Below are positions 49,204-58,859 of a stretch of DNA of 64,000 bases, piece by piece. The stretch is from Thermoguttaceae bacterium (GTDB lineage: Bacteria; Planctomycetota; Planctomycetia; Pirellulales; Thermoguttaceae): the NCBI GenBank assembly GCA_028695965.1, contig JAQVHZ010000005.1, forward strand, positions 1-64,000, written 5' to 3'. Below the pieces are notes generated by a model. It was given only the letters and a program-made list of their open reading frames with translations. It ran no database searches and was not told the origin of the DNA. The translations under genes were made by a program, and so were the position numbers. The stretch's first letter is position 1. Every line of letters starts with the position of its first letter.

Positions 49204-49953
49204 ATGACCGACAAAATAAGTCAAGCCGCCGAACCGTCTTCGCATCAGTTGCGGGACGGTCTAATCTTGCTCTTTGCCTTGTTCTTTCCGACCCTGTTGA
49301 CGTGGGCTTATTTCGTCTACGGCAAAGGGCTTGATCCCGCCGTTTCGAAGAATATCTTCGCGCTTGGCAAGACGCTGCAGTTTGCCTTTCCTTTGGCGAT
49401 AACCGCGTTCGTCTTGAAGACGCGTTGGCTTGTTCGCAAGCCGAACAGGCGCGGGCTTTTTGTCGGCGGTCTCTTTGGCTTGGTCGTCGGCGCGGCGATA
49501 TTCTTTCTCGGCAGATACGGACTTGCGTCCGAGGGGGCGCTCAAGCCTCTATTCGACCAATTGCGCGTAGAATTGCTTGCTCGCCTTGAACCGCTAGGAT
49601 TTGCGAATCGAGGCGCGTTTTTGGCTCTCTGCGTCTTCTATTCGGTTTGTCATTCCGGCTTGGAAGAGTATTACTGGCGTTGGTTTGTGTTTGGGCGCGT
49701 TTCGCAGAAACTCTCGTTTGTCCCCGCCGCGTTGGTAACGAACGCGGCGTTTACGCTGCACCATATCATATTGCTCGGCGTCTATTTTGGTTATACGAAC
49801 TGGCTGACTTGGCTCAGCGCTTTCGGCGTTTTTGTCGGCGGTCTTGTGTGGCAGGCGCTTTATCGGCGAACCGATTCTATTTACGGCGCTTGGCTTAGCC
49901 ACGGCTTTGTCGACGCGGGCATATTCGCCGTTGGTTTTTTGATGTTGCCTTGA
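49204..49953 (+). CDS. CPBP family intramembrane metalloprotease
   Basis: EEYYWRWFVFGR (EEXXXR), FTLHHIILL, GAWLSHGFVDAGIF. Confidence 0.8.
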   Translation: MTDKISQAAEPSSHQLRDGLILLFALFFPTLLTWAYFVYGKGLDPAVSKNIFALGKTLQFAFPLAITAFVLKTRWLVRKPNRRGLFVGGLFGLVVGAAIFFLGRYGLASEGALKPLFDQLRVELLARLEPLGFANRGAFLALCVFYSVCHSGLEEYYWRWFVFGRVSQKLSFVPAALVTNAAFTLHHIILLGVYFGYTNWLTWLSAFGVFVGGLVWQALYRRTDSIYGAWLSHGFVDAGIFAVGFLMLP

Positions 49954-49968
49954 TAGGTTACGGAGAAG

Positions 49969-52029
49969 ATGATGAGCGACAGACTCGACAACGAGGTTTC
50001 CACGCGCCGCGTTACGTTTCGCAGCGTTGTGGCGGCGCTGTTGGAAATAGCGCTGATCTTTGGCGTTTTTGCCGCCTATGGCGCGTGGCCCGTCCCTGAC
50101 GTGAACGAGCAGTATTACGTTGGCAAAGCGATCCATTTCTGGAATAACGACTGGCTTGGACACGATCCTTTTCTCAACACGCCCGATTCGCACTGGCTTT
50201 TCTACGCCGTCTTCGGGCTACTTTCGCTAGTTTTCAAGCAGAACGCGCTCGTTTGGGTCGGGCGCTCGGTCGTTTGGCTCGCGACGGCGATCGCTTGGCG
50301 CAGGTTGAGCCGCGCTTTTTTCCCTCAGCGCTGGGTCGCCGTCTTGACGGCGGCGGCGTTTGCGTTCTACTTGGAATCGTTCCATTTGGCGGGCGAGTGG
50401 ATCATCGGCGGGGTCGAGGGCAAGGGGCTTGCGTTTCCGTTTGTCTTCTGGGGTCTGGCGTGCTTCATTGAAGGGAAATACAATCGCGCGTGGATTCTGT
50501 ATGGTATCGGCGCGGCGTTTCACGTGCTTGTCGGCGGCTGGGCCGTCCTGGCGTCCCTTTTCGTCTGGGCGCTCGACGCCTTGAGAAGGCCGCAGAATCT
50601 TTCGTCCGGCGAGGCATATTCGCGCTTTAAGACCTTCTGGCGCAAATTGTTGGAGACTGCGTCCGGCTTGTTAATAGGGGGCGCAATTTCGCTCTTAGGA
50701 GTTGTTCCTGCGCTCAAGCTCGACGTCGGCGCGACCGCTGCGGAAATCGTGCAGTCGCGTCAGATTTACGTCTTCGAACGGCTTTCGCACCACCTTGTGG
50801 CGTCGTCGCTTCCTTGGACCTTTCTCGTTCGTTTTGGCGGACTGGTCTTGGCGTTTGGGATAGCGTGGCTTATCTCCGCTATGTTGGCGCGATTGGCGCT
50901 CGGCTCAAACGACGCGCCGGGCGCTCTCGAGGATCGGCGCTATTTTCGCTTAAAGGCGTTTGTTGTCGTCTCTTTGCTCTTTGCCTGCGCAGGGCTTGTC
51001 GTCGACTGGGGTTCGATTTACCTTGAAAAGATAGGCAAGATTGCAGACCACAAATTATCGGCTGGGATACTGCGATACTACTGGTATCGTCTTTCCGACT
51101 GGGCGGTTCCGTTCGGGCTCGTCTTCTTGTTGGGTCGTTCCGTCTTCGATTTGACGACCTATCTGCGCGCGCGCCGCCAGAGTTCTGCTGAGACGTCGTC
51201 GACGCTTGTCGGTCAGGCGCTTGTCTGGCTCGCTTGCGGGTGCGGCGTCTATTGGGGCCTGCGCTCGTTTTTCTGCCGAATAGCTCGGCGCGTCGCGGCT
51301 TCGAGCGCGGTCGACGGGCTGATTCCGCTCCCCAAGCCGACAGAAGCGGTTTCGTTTATCACGTCGATCGGCGTTTTAGGGTGCGCGCTCCTTATTTTGC
51401 TCGTTTTCCTAGCAATTCGAAGCCGGAAAACGAAAGAGCTTCAGGCGCCGACCTGGATAACGACCGGACTTGCCGTCTGGCTGGCGGTCTTAGCGCTTTT
51501 CGCGCCGTGCTGGCGCCTCGCGACGTTTGTCGACCTGCGCGGCACAAAAGTCATCCCGCGCAGCGCGCCTCCGAAAGAGTCGATCGCCGACGGCTGGATC
51601 GACGTATGCCATTGGTGCCGAGACAATACTCCGGAAAAGGCGATTTTCCTCGTGCCGAGGGGTTGCGACTCGTTCAAATGGGAAGCGCAGCGCGCCGAAG
51701 CGGGAAGTTGGAAAGAGATTCCACAAGACGCCAAGTCGATGATGCTTTGGTATAAAAAGATGAAACAATTCTACGCGAATCCCGGCGCCGATCCGAAATC
51801 GCCGAACTATTGGAATCAGCCTCTTGTCGGCGTCTTCATCAACAAGGGGCGCGACGCCGTCTTGCAGGAAGCGAAGGAGTACGGGTATCAGTATGCGATC
51901 GTGGAGGCTCCCCCGTACGTTGTCGCGACGATTCCAGAAGCGCTCAAACGCTGGAACGAGTTTGACGAGAACGATAAAGTCTATCAGAACGATCAGTTCG
52001 TTGTGCTGAAATTCGATCAAGCGCCGTAA
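49969..52029 (+). CDS. multi-pass membrane protein, possibly DUF6798-like
   Basis: Many TM segments; C-terminal WIDVCHWCRDNTPEKAIFLVPRGCDSFKWEAQRAE. Confidence 0.6.
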   Translation: MMSDRLDNEVSTRRVTFRSVVAALLEIALIFGVFAAYGAWPVPDVNEQYYVGKAIHFWNNDWLGHDPFLNTPDSHWLFYAVFGLLSLVFKQNALVWVGRSVVWLATAIAWRRLSRAFFPQRWVAVLTAAAFAFYLESFHLAGEWIIGGVEGKGLAFPFVFWGLACFIEGKYNRAWILYGIGAAFHVLVGGWAVLASLFVWALDALRRPQNLSSGEAYSRFKTFWRKLLETASGLLIGGAISLLGVVPALKLDVGATAAEIVQSRQIYVFERLSHHLVASSLPWTFLVRFGGLVLAFGIAWLISAMLARLALGSNDAPGALEDRRYFRLKAFVVVSLLFACAGLVVDWGSIYLEKIGKIADHKLSAGILRYYWYRLSDWAVPFGLVFLLGRSVFDLTTYLRARRQSSAETSSTLVGQALVWLACGCGVYWGLRSFFCRIARRVAASSAVDGLIPLPKPTEAVSFITSIGVLGCALLILLVFLAIRSRKTKELQAPTWITTGLAVWLAVLALFAPCWRLATFVDLRGTKVIPRSAPPKESIADGWIDVCHWCRDNTPEKAIFLVPRGCDSFKWEAQRAEAGSWKEIPQDAKSMMLWYKKMKQFYANPGADPKSPNYWNQPLVGVFINKGRDAVLQEAKEYGYQYAIVEAPPYVVATIPEALKRWNEFDENDKVYQNDQFVVLKFDQAP

Positions 52030-52035
52030 AGTTGC

Positions 52036-52080
52036 AAAAAAGCCGCAAGTCCTCATAGAAAAAGACTTGCGGCTTTTTTA
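52036..52080. terminator. bidirectional terminator
   Basis: AAAAAAGCCGCAAGTC / GACTTGCGGCTTTTTT. Confidence 0.85.
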
Positions 52081-52100
52081 TGGAGCGGCGGACCGGACGA

Positions 52101-54332
52101 TTAGAGCGGTCGTTTGAATCCTTCCCATTTCACGGTCCAGCCCTCAGGGAAGCCCGGGGCGGAATCGCCGGATTTGGGCATATTGGCGTTTGTCGCGTCG
52201 TCGTTGGCGTCTTCGTCGAACCCGGCGCACATACCGGCGATCGCGTAGAGGAGCCCGCCGTTACCGGGCAGGTACGGACCTTTGCCGCCGCGAGTCGACG
52301 GGCCGCCGAGATTCATGCCCGACTCGTCGTAGATATTGCAGACGGAATCGTGCAGGAGCATATCGACAGCCAGATCGGGGCGGCCTAGTCTTGAGGCGGC
52401 CATAGCGGTCCACGGGAAATCCCAGCCCCAGCATCGGTCCCATTGCCATTCGGGCACGACGCGTTCGAGCGTTTTTTTGGCGATATCGGGGTCGACTCCG
52501 TCGATCAGCGGGAGCATACCGCAAACTCCGATGAGGTCGGGGTGTTCCCAGTTGCGTTCAGTAAAGGAATTTCGCCATTCTGTCGAGTGGACGTAGACGC
52601 CGTCTTCAACGGGCAGGGGCTGCAGATTGGCGCGCACTTCATCCCAGAAGGCGTCGCGTTCTTTTCCAAGCCGTTCTCGCCAGGTATTTGCGGCGTCCAA
52701 TCCCCATCGCCAATAGGCGAGGTCAAAGACGTCGTCGCGGGTTATGCCCTGTTCGCTCGGGGGCATTGCCGGAGCTAAATGATAGACGCCCGACTCGTCT
52801 TTTGTCGCGTAATCAGCCATATGGACGGCGGTTTGTTCGACGATTTCCGCCCACTTGTCAAGAGTTTCCCGCGTCGGACTGCGTCGATAGTCCATTTCGG
52901 CAAAGAAGATCGGATGCGGCTGTTTCCAGAGCAGGACAAGGTTCCCGACCCAAGGAGCGGTTCGTCCGTCGGGCGCGATTTCCTTTTGCCATTTGAATCC
53001 TTTGTATCCGAGTTGTTCGGCAAGGAGCCGCGCGTTGTCTTGAACTTTCGGATAGATCGAGACAGCGTCGTCGGCAAGCTCAGCGCGATCCCACGCCCAC
53101 CAGTGGACGAGATGCCACCAGACCATCTCCATATGGAACCGCCCGCTCCAAGGACAGATCGTGACGAGCCCGGATTCTCCGCAAGGCCAGTCGCCTGCGG
53201 AGTTCGTGCGAAGTTGGAATTGCGATAAGACGACGCGCCGTTCGAGTTCTTTCCAGCGCGGGTCGGCGCTTTCGGAGAGGTCGACGGCGGCGCCCGACGT
53301 CCAGAAAGTTTCCCAACGCGCTTGTGAAATCTCTTGCGCTTCGTCAAAAGAGACCGGCGCAGACGTCAAGACGGAGTCGTCTGTTGGGAAGCTTGAATAG
53401 TCGCCTCCGTCGAACGTGATCGCCAGGTCAAGCGTATCGGCGTCGAGACCAGTTACGCGAATCGCCGACGTTTCGCCGACTTGCTCGACTTTTCCGCCGA
53501 CCGCGTCGACGCGCGCCGAGTAGGAGTAGTCGCCGACAACGCCTTGCGCGTATTCGTTTTGCAGCAAGCGCTTGACGACGAGCGCCTTATCGTCGTCGAC
53601 TCTTTGGATTTCGAACGGCGTCGATTGCGCGTCGTTAAAGGAGCCGACCCACGGTCCGGGCGTAAGGTCGGGATTCGGGAAATCGATTTGGACGACTAGT
53701 TCGCCCGAGCGGACGAGTTCCGATTCGATACGAACGGCGACGGTAGTATCAAGGAGCGCGTCGTCGGTAACGCAGGTTGTTACGTTGACTGTTTTACCGC
53801 CGAGCGTAAAGGTCGTCTGGTGAACGCCTGACCAGAGGTCGAGTTCGCGTTCGAGTAGGTCGACGTCTTGCGGATTGATAGGCGCGCCGTCTTTTTTGAC
53901 GAACCGGACGCGCGCTAAGTTCATACAGCGCGGGTTATTGCGCACCCAGTGGTAAAGGGGCGCTTTGTCGCTCGGCCAGGGATCGCCGCCGGTCAGACGC
54001 CCTTGCGCGTAGGTTCCGCAGGGCGGGACGTCCGCCCAAGTAAACTCGGCGGGCAACGGGTCGGAGTACCAGCCCCAGTGAGACAGGGTGTTCCCGCCAA
54101 AGGTTTGCAGACCGGTTCCGTCGACATTGAAGCAGAAGTTGCCGTTGCCGATCGGGAGAGTCGATTCAAGGTGAGCGCCTTTGACGTTATGGCGCGTTAC
54201 GATAGCGTGTCGGTCGAGCGGCTCTTTTAGTTCCGCGCCGACGCAGCTGTTTGCGAGCGCCGCTGAGGCGACTAACGCGAGCGCGGCAGCCGCTTTCAGG
54301 GCGTTTTGCAGTGTTAACGGTAGTGTTGGCAT
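52101..54332 (-). CDS. secreted (alpha/alpha)6-toroid glycosidase-like protein
   Basis: LPIGNGNFCFNVDGTGLQTF, WPCGESGLVTICPWSGRFHMEMVWWHLVHWWAW, HPIFFAEMDYRRSPTRETLDKWAEIV. Confidence 0.65.
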   Translation of the reverse strand: MPTLPLTLQNALKAAAALALVASAALANSCVGAELKEPLDRHAIVTRHNVKGAHLESTLPIGNGNFCFNVDGTGLQTFGGNTLSHWGWYSDPLPAEFTWADVPPCGTYAQGRLTGGDPWPSDKAPLYHWVRNNPRCMNLARVRFVKKDGAPINPQDVDLLERELDLWSGVHQTTFTLGGKTVNVTTCVTDDALLDTTVAVRIESELVRSGELVVQIDFPNPDLTPGPWVGSFNDAQSTPFEIQRVDDDKALVVKRLLQNEYAQGVVGDYSYSARVDAVGGKVEQVGETSAIRVTGLDADTLDLAITFDGGDYSSFPTDDSVLTSAPVSFDEAQEISQARWETFWTSGAAVDLSESADPRWKELERRVVLSQFQLRTNSAGDWPCGESGLVTICPWSGRFHMEMVWWHLVHWWAWDRAELADDAVSIYPKVQDNARLLAEQLGYKGFKWQKEIAPDGRTAPWVGNLVLLWKQPHPIFFAEMDYRRSPTRETLDKWAEIVEQTAVHMADYATKDESGVYHLAPAMPPSEQGITRDDVFDLAYWRWGLDAANTWRERLGKERDAFWDEVRANLQPLPVEDGVYVHSTEWRNSFTERNWEHPDLIGVCGMLPLIDGVDPDIAKKTLERVVPEWQWDRCWGWDFPWTAMAASRLGRPDLAVDMLLHDSVCNIYDESGMNLGGPSTRGGKGPYLPGNGGLLYAIAGMCAGFDEDANDDATNANMPKSGDSAPGFPEGWTVKWEGFKRPL

Positions 54333-54359
54333 ATTGTCGCTTTATATACAATTGTCAGG

Positions 54360-55616
54360 CTATTTGTTAGAGGAAACCCAAGTCGGCGCGTCGTCCGCGC
54401 GGGTTAGGTCTCGGAAGTTTTCGAGGCGGAAGAAGGTGAAGTAGTTGGCGTCATGGCAGTTATGCGCGCCTTCCCATGCGAGTCGGCAGACGCAGACGAG
54501 GTCGTCCCCTTCGAATCGCCAGTCGACATATTGGAACCCGATCGCCAAGTCGGCGTGCCGATAGATAATGACGCGGATCTCCCATGTTTTCAGGTCGTCT
54601 GAACATACGAGCGCGGAAGTGTTGCGCGCGCGTTCTTTATCGGGCGCGTCGACGTCGTCCGGATGGATCCAGTTCACGATCGACCAGTATTTTTGCGTTT
54701 GGTCGTCGTATTTAATGACGAATTTCTTACACCCGCCGGGCATTTCGACGAATCCGGTCTCAGGATCCCACGTCGCGACTTTTCCATCGTCGGAGAGTTG
54801 GATTTGGGCGCCTTTGCCGTCGTTGACGGCGTCGTCAACGCGCATTTGGATGATCATCTTGCCTTCAGGCGTGCAGAGCACGTTGCCTTCGGCCCAGCCG
54901 TGCGCGTGGTCTTGGACGACCCATGGGATCGAATTGCTGAAGGTCCAGTTGGACGCGTCGAGCAGGTCGGAGTCGATAGGCGCGCTTGCACACATCGGGT
55001 TATATTGGGTCATGTACCATCGCGGCTTTGAGTTGAAGTTGAAGTCGCCGATTTTTTCGACCTCTTTCCAGACTCGTCCGTTGTGAATCAAAACGGGCGC
55101 GGGGTCGCAAAAGACGCTCAGTTCTTTGGTTCCGCCGATGAGACGGCCCGTCTTGGAGTCGTTTGGAATCGTCCAGGTGTGTCCGCCGTCAGTCGACTTG
55201 CTGATAGTAACTGCGCATTGCGAGTCTTTTGTCGCGTCCGTGAACCCTCTGCCGGGCGCCCATCCGATCGCGTATAACGCGTCGTTCAGATAGAAAAGAT
55301 AAGACGCGCGCTGGTTGGGAATCTTCGCAATCAGCGCCCATGTTTCCCCTTTGTCTTTCGATTCGAAGACGTGGGTTCGCAAGTCGAGGTTGTCGACGCG
55401 TCCGAAATAATCGTGCGAGGCAATATAGGTTCCGTCGGGCAGGATCTCGATACTTGGAGAACCGAGGTAAATCCTCTCGAAATCAGAGCTTTTGTTGATA
55501 ACGACGCCCGGCGGCTGTTCCGGCGCCGGCGCTTCGACAGCGAGGGTATGTCGAGCGGCTGGCAGAAGGACGCATATTGCGGCAATTAGCGTGAAAAACG
55601 CATAGAATTTTTTCAT
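54360..55616 (-). CDS. sialidase-like beta-propeller protein
   Basis: Signal peptide MKKFYAFFTLIAAICVLLPAARHTLA; Asp-box-like SKDKGETWALIA and STDGGHTWTI. Confidence 0.75.
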   Translation of the reverse strand: MKKFYAFFTLIAAICVLLPAARHTLAVEAPAPEQPPGVVINKSSDFERIYLGSPSIEILPDGTYIASHDYFGRVDNLDLRTHVFESKDKGETWALIAKIPNQRASYLFYLNDALYAIGWAPGRGFTDATKDSQCAVTISKSTDGGHTWTIPNDSKTGRLIGGTKELSVFCDPAPVLIHNGRVWKEVEKIGDFNFNSKPRWYMTQYNPMCASAPIDSDLLDASNWTFSNSIPWVVQDHAHGWAEGNVLCTPEGKMIIQMRVDDAVNDGKGAQIQLSDDGKVATWDPETGFVEMPGGCKKFVIKYDDQTQKYWSIVNWIHPDDVDAPDKERARNTSALVCSDDLKTWEIRVIIYRHADLAIGFQYVDWRFEGDDLVCVCRLAWEGAHNCHDANYFTFFRLENFRDLTRADDAPTWVSSNK

Positions 55617-55626
55617 GAGTTTGCTC

Positions 55627-56757
55627 CTAAGCGTTAATTGGTTTTGACGTAGCGAGCGCGATGCAGCGACCTTGGTCGCCGACCGCGTTGTAGAAGTGAT
55701 AAACGACGCCGTCGTGCTTGACGACCCACGGCTTATGCGCGAAAGTCGAGTCAAACGGTTCGGACGGCTGAACGAGGTGGGGACCTTCCCATTTGCGCCA
55801 ATGAACAAGGTTGCGCGAGACGGCAAAAGTTTCAAAGGCTTGCGGTTTCCAGAACGCTCCAAAGTAGAACATGACCCATAAGTCGCCGATGCGCGCGATT
55901 TGCGGGTCGCCGGAGATGCCCGAGCCGTTGTCGATAACCGGACCGTTGCCGTATCGGCGCCATTTCATGAGGTCGTTTGAAACGGCTATGCCGATTCTTT
56001 CCGTCGAGCGGCCGTCGGTGATTTGTTTTGCGTTATAGAAACAGACGAATTGGTATCCCAAACGTTTTTCTTTGTCCCAAATGACGCTTGTTTTGTACAT
56101 CGTGTCCTTTTCGAAGGGTCTTGCGTCAGGGTCTTCGGGCGCCATGATCGGTTTGTCGAATCTTTTCCATTCTTTGGCGGAGGACGGGTCGTCGGTATAG
56201 GCGAGCCCAATTTTTAACGGGTCGGGCTCGTAGCCTTTGCCCTCGCCGCCCAGGTAGGTGAACCAGTATTTTCCTTCAAATTGCTGAATAGCGGCGGATC
56301 CGCCCCATGTGTAATCGACAAGCGCGGCGGACGGCGAGCATTGCCACGCGTCCCAGCCCGATTCGCGGAAAGGCACGACCGTTCCGAGCGATTTCCAGTG
56401 GAGCAGGTCGTCGCTCTTGGCGATTTTGGCGACGTAGCCCGTCTTGTGGAGAAAACGAAGGTAGATCATGTACCAGACGCCGTCGATGCGAAAGAGGTTG
56501 GGACTGTCGACCGGATCGCCGTCTTCTTGCGGAAGGACGACGCCGTATTTGTAGGGCGTCTTGATTTCTTCGTAGATCGCGTTCATTTCGTCGTCGGTAA
56601 CGTCCGAAGGGGTCGACAGGTCGACGTCGATGGGACGCTGCGGCTCTTCGGCAAAGAGATTTTTCGGGAGCGCGCAGGCGGCGACGCCTGTTGCCGAGCA
56701 GGTCAGGTATTTGAGAAAATCGCGTCGATTATGCGCGCTGCATACGTTTGATTTCAT
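55627..56757 (-). CDS. GH43/GH130-like five-bladed beta-propeller protein with Tat signal
   Basis: NRRDFLKYLTCSATGVAACALP; DSPNLFRIDGVWYMIYLRF, AKSDDLLHWKSLG, SGISGDPQIARIGDLWVMFYFG. Confidence 0.75.
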   Translation of the reverse strand: MKSNVCSAHNRRDFLKYLTCSATGVAACALPKNLFAEEPQRPIDVDLSTPSDVTDDEMNAIYEEIKTPYKYGVVLPQEDGDPVDSPNLFRIDGVWYMIYLRFLHKTGYVAKIAKSDDLLHWKSLGTVVPFRESGWDAWQCSPSAALVDYTWGGSAAIQQFEGKYWFTYLGGEGKGYEPDPLKIGLAYTDDPSSAKEWKRFDKPIMAPEDPDARPFEKDTMYKTSVIWDKEKRLGYQFVCFYNAKQITDGRSTERIGIAVSNDLMKWRRYGNGPVIDNGSGISGDPQIARIGDLWVMFYFGAFWKPQAFETFAVSRNLVHWRKWEGPHLVQPSEPFDSTFAHKPWVVKHDGVVYHFYNAVGDQGRCIALATSKPINA

Positions 56758-57120
56758 GATTTGCTCTCATTTTTGTTGGTTCTTGGAAGCGCGCTAACGA
56801 GTCTTTTGGTCGATTCGTGAATATAGCGCGCTCGTGCCATTTCTACTGATTATACGTAAACGACCTCTTTAAATCAAGAAAAATGGAATTTTTTGTAAGT
56901 AAAATCCAAGGAACGGGGCGCTGAAGATTGGAGCGGCGACGATTTTGCGCTGTGAAAGTGCAAAAGAATCGCCTTTTTGGTCAATAACGGGAAGATTGAC
57001 TTGAAAAATGGGGTAAAGTAAGAGGGCGTTTTTATTTCTCCCCCTTGCAGGAAATGAAATAATAGTTATTATGTCGAGGTTAAAGGGCGCTTCTTTTGTT
57101 CGTTGTCGCTACGCTTGCGC

Positions 57121-57229
57121 AAGAGCGCGTTTTTCGAGCGGGTCGTCAGCGAAAACAGGCGTCGAGCGCTCTTAGTCAACATACTTTTTCTAACGACCGC
57201 GCGGCGACGTCGCTGCGTAAGCGTTAGAA
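57121..57229 (+). promoter_or_regulatory. hairpin-rich leader upstream of tpiA
   Basis: AAGAGCGC/GCGCTCTT (57121-57173) and TTCTAACG/CGTTAGAA (57188-57229) enclosing GCGACGTCGC. Confidence 0.35.
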
Positions 57230-57263
57230 TAACGAGTTAATTTCGAACCAGAAGAGGACAAAA

Positions 57264-58019
57264 ATGCGTCGTCTCTTGATTGCCGGCAACTGGAAAATGA
57301 ACTTGAAATTGGATTCGGCGAAAGCCCTGGCCCAAGGTCTCAAAGACGCGGCCGCCGGCGTTGCCGAAGTTGATATTGCGGTTTGCCCGCCGAGCATTTA
57401 CGTTCAACCGGTCTGCGAAATCCTGAACGGCTCGAACATTGGCGTTGGCGCTCAAAACGCCTATTTTGAACCCGCCGGCGCTTTCACAGGCGAGCTCGAA
57501 ATGGCGATGTTGACGGACGTCGGCTGCCAATATGTTATCCTTGGGCACAGCGAACGCCGCCACATTATGGGCGAATCGAGCGAACAAGTCAATCTTAAGG
57601 TCCGCGCCGCTTTGGCGGCTGGCCTTTGTCCGATCGTTTGCATCGGCGAACTGCTGAAAGAACGCGAAGCCGGCGTTACTAACGACGTCAATCGCCGTCA
57701 ACTGGACGGTTCTTTCTCCGGCGTTACCGCTGAAGAAATGAAGAAGTGCGTCATTGCTTACGAACCGGTCTGGGCGATCGGCACGGGCAAGGTCGCTACT
57801 CCCGAACAAGCACAAGAAGTTCACGCCGACGTTCGCGCTTGGATTGCCGAACGCTACGGCAAAGACGTTGCCGACGTTGTCCGCATTCAGTACGGCGGCA
57901 GCGTGAAGGGCAGCAACGCGAAAGAAATCCTCAGCAAGCCCGACGTCGACGGCGCGCTCGTCGGCGGCGCTTCCTTGAAGGTTGACGCGTTCATGGAAAT
58001 TATCAACAACGTTCGTTGA
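57264..58019 (+). CDS. tpiA: triosephosphate isomerase
   Basis: AGNWKMN, VILGHSERRH, YEPVWAIGTGK, IQYGGSVKGSNA. Confidence 0.97.
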   Translation: MRRLLIAGNWKMNLKLDSAKALAQGLKDAAAGVAEVDIAVCPPSIYVQPVCEILNGSNIGVGAQNAYFEPAGAFTGELEMAMLTDVGCQYVILGHSERRHIMGESSEQVNLKVRAALAAGLCPIVCIGELLKEREAGVTNDVNRRQLDGSFSGVTAEEMKKCVIAYEPVWAIGTGKVATPEQAQEVHADVRAWIAERYGKDVADVVRIQYGGSVKGSNAKEILSKPDVDGALVGGASLKVDAFMEIINNVR

Positions 58020-58048
58020 GAATAGAGCGAACGACGTTGCGAAATCAA

Positions 58049-58088
58049 GGCGTCCGCCGGTTAAATTCGACCGGCGGCGCCGATTTTT
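58049..58088 (+). terminator. Rho-independent terminator after tpiA
   Basis: CCGCCGGT / ACCGGCGG stem followed by TTTTT. Confidence 0.65.
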
Positions 58089-58273
58089 AGACATGATTCT
58101 CGAAAGAATCGCAGCTTGTCGCGCGTTATATCGCGCGCGGTTTAATTAGTTTGCCAGGGTTTCGCGCCGTCGGACGGAACGTTGGTTTGGCGTTTTAAAG
58201 AACACGATTATTAAGGCGCCTGTAAAGAGAGCGAGCGTCTTTCTCTTTGCCTGAGCGTTAGGATTTAGAAGAT

Positions 58274-58648
58274 ATGTTTGTCGCTATTTTAAAAGGACTC
58301 CTCTTCCTGTTTATGGTCCTGCTGTCTCTGTTCCTCATTTTGATCATCTTGCTGCAGCGCGGCAAGGGCGGGGGACTTGTCGGCGCTTTCGGCGGAGCTG
58401 GCGGTAGCAGCGCGTTTGGCGCCAAGACTAGCGACGTCTTCTTGAAAATCACCATTTGGACCGCAATTATCTGGTTCGTTACCTGCATTGGCGCTCGTTT
58501 CGTGCTCGATATTAAAACAGCGGATATGATCGACCAAGTAACGGGCGGCGTTGCGACGACAGCTCCGGCTCTTCCCGCTGGCGACGCAGCTCCTGCTGAA
58601 ATTCCCGCCCTTCCTGCCGAGGCCCCGGCTGAAACGCCTGTGAACTGA
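58274..58648 (+). CDS. secG: preprotein translocase subunit SecG
   Basis: [40 protein letters not shown]. Confidence 0.92.
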   Translation: MFVAILKGLLFLFMVLLSLFLILIILLQRGKGGGLVGAFGGAGGSSAFGAKTSDVFLKITIWTAIIWFVTCIGARFVLDIKTADMIDQVTGGVATTAPALPAGDAAPAEIPALPAEAPAETPVN

Positions 58649-58859
58649 GCGGCGATAAACGGTATCGGTCCCCCTCTCGTGGAGATTCACACAACCGACG
58701 AAACGCATAACGACGCGTTGGCGCTTGTCGGTTTGTGTTGATTAAGCGGTTGTTGCGCGCGCGGCGTACAGCGTCGTTACTGCGCGCAATTTTAGCTCGG
58801 CGCCAGGCTCGATTTTTAAGAGCGACGTCGTTTGACGCAAGTTAATTTAAGGCTTACTT

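Noticed and set aside
55617-55862. N-terminal extension of the sialidase-like ORF to 55862
   Set aside because: It overlaps the upstream GH43/130-like gene; the signal peptide MKKFYAFFTLIAAICVLL at 55616 is the natural start.
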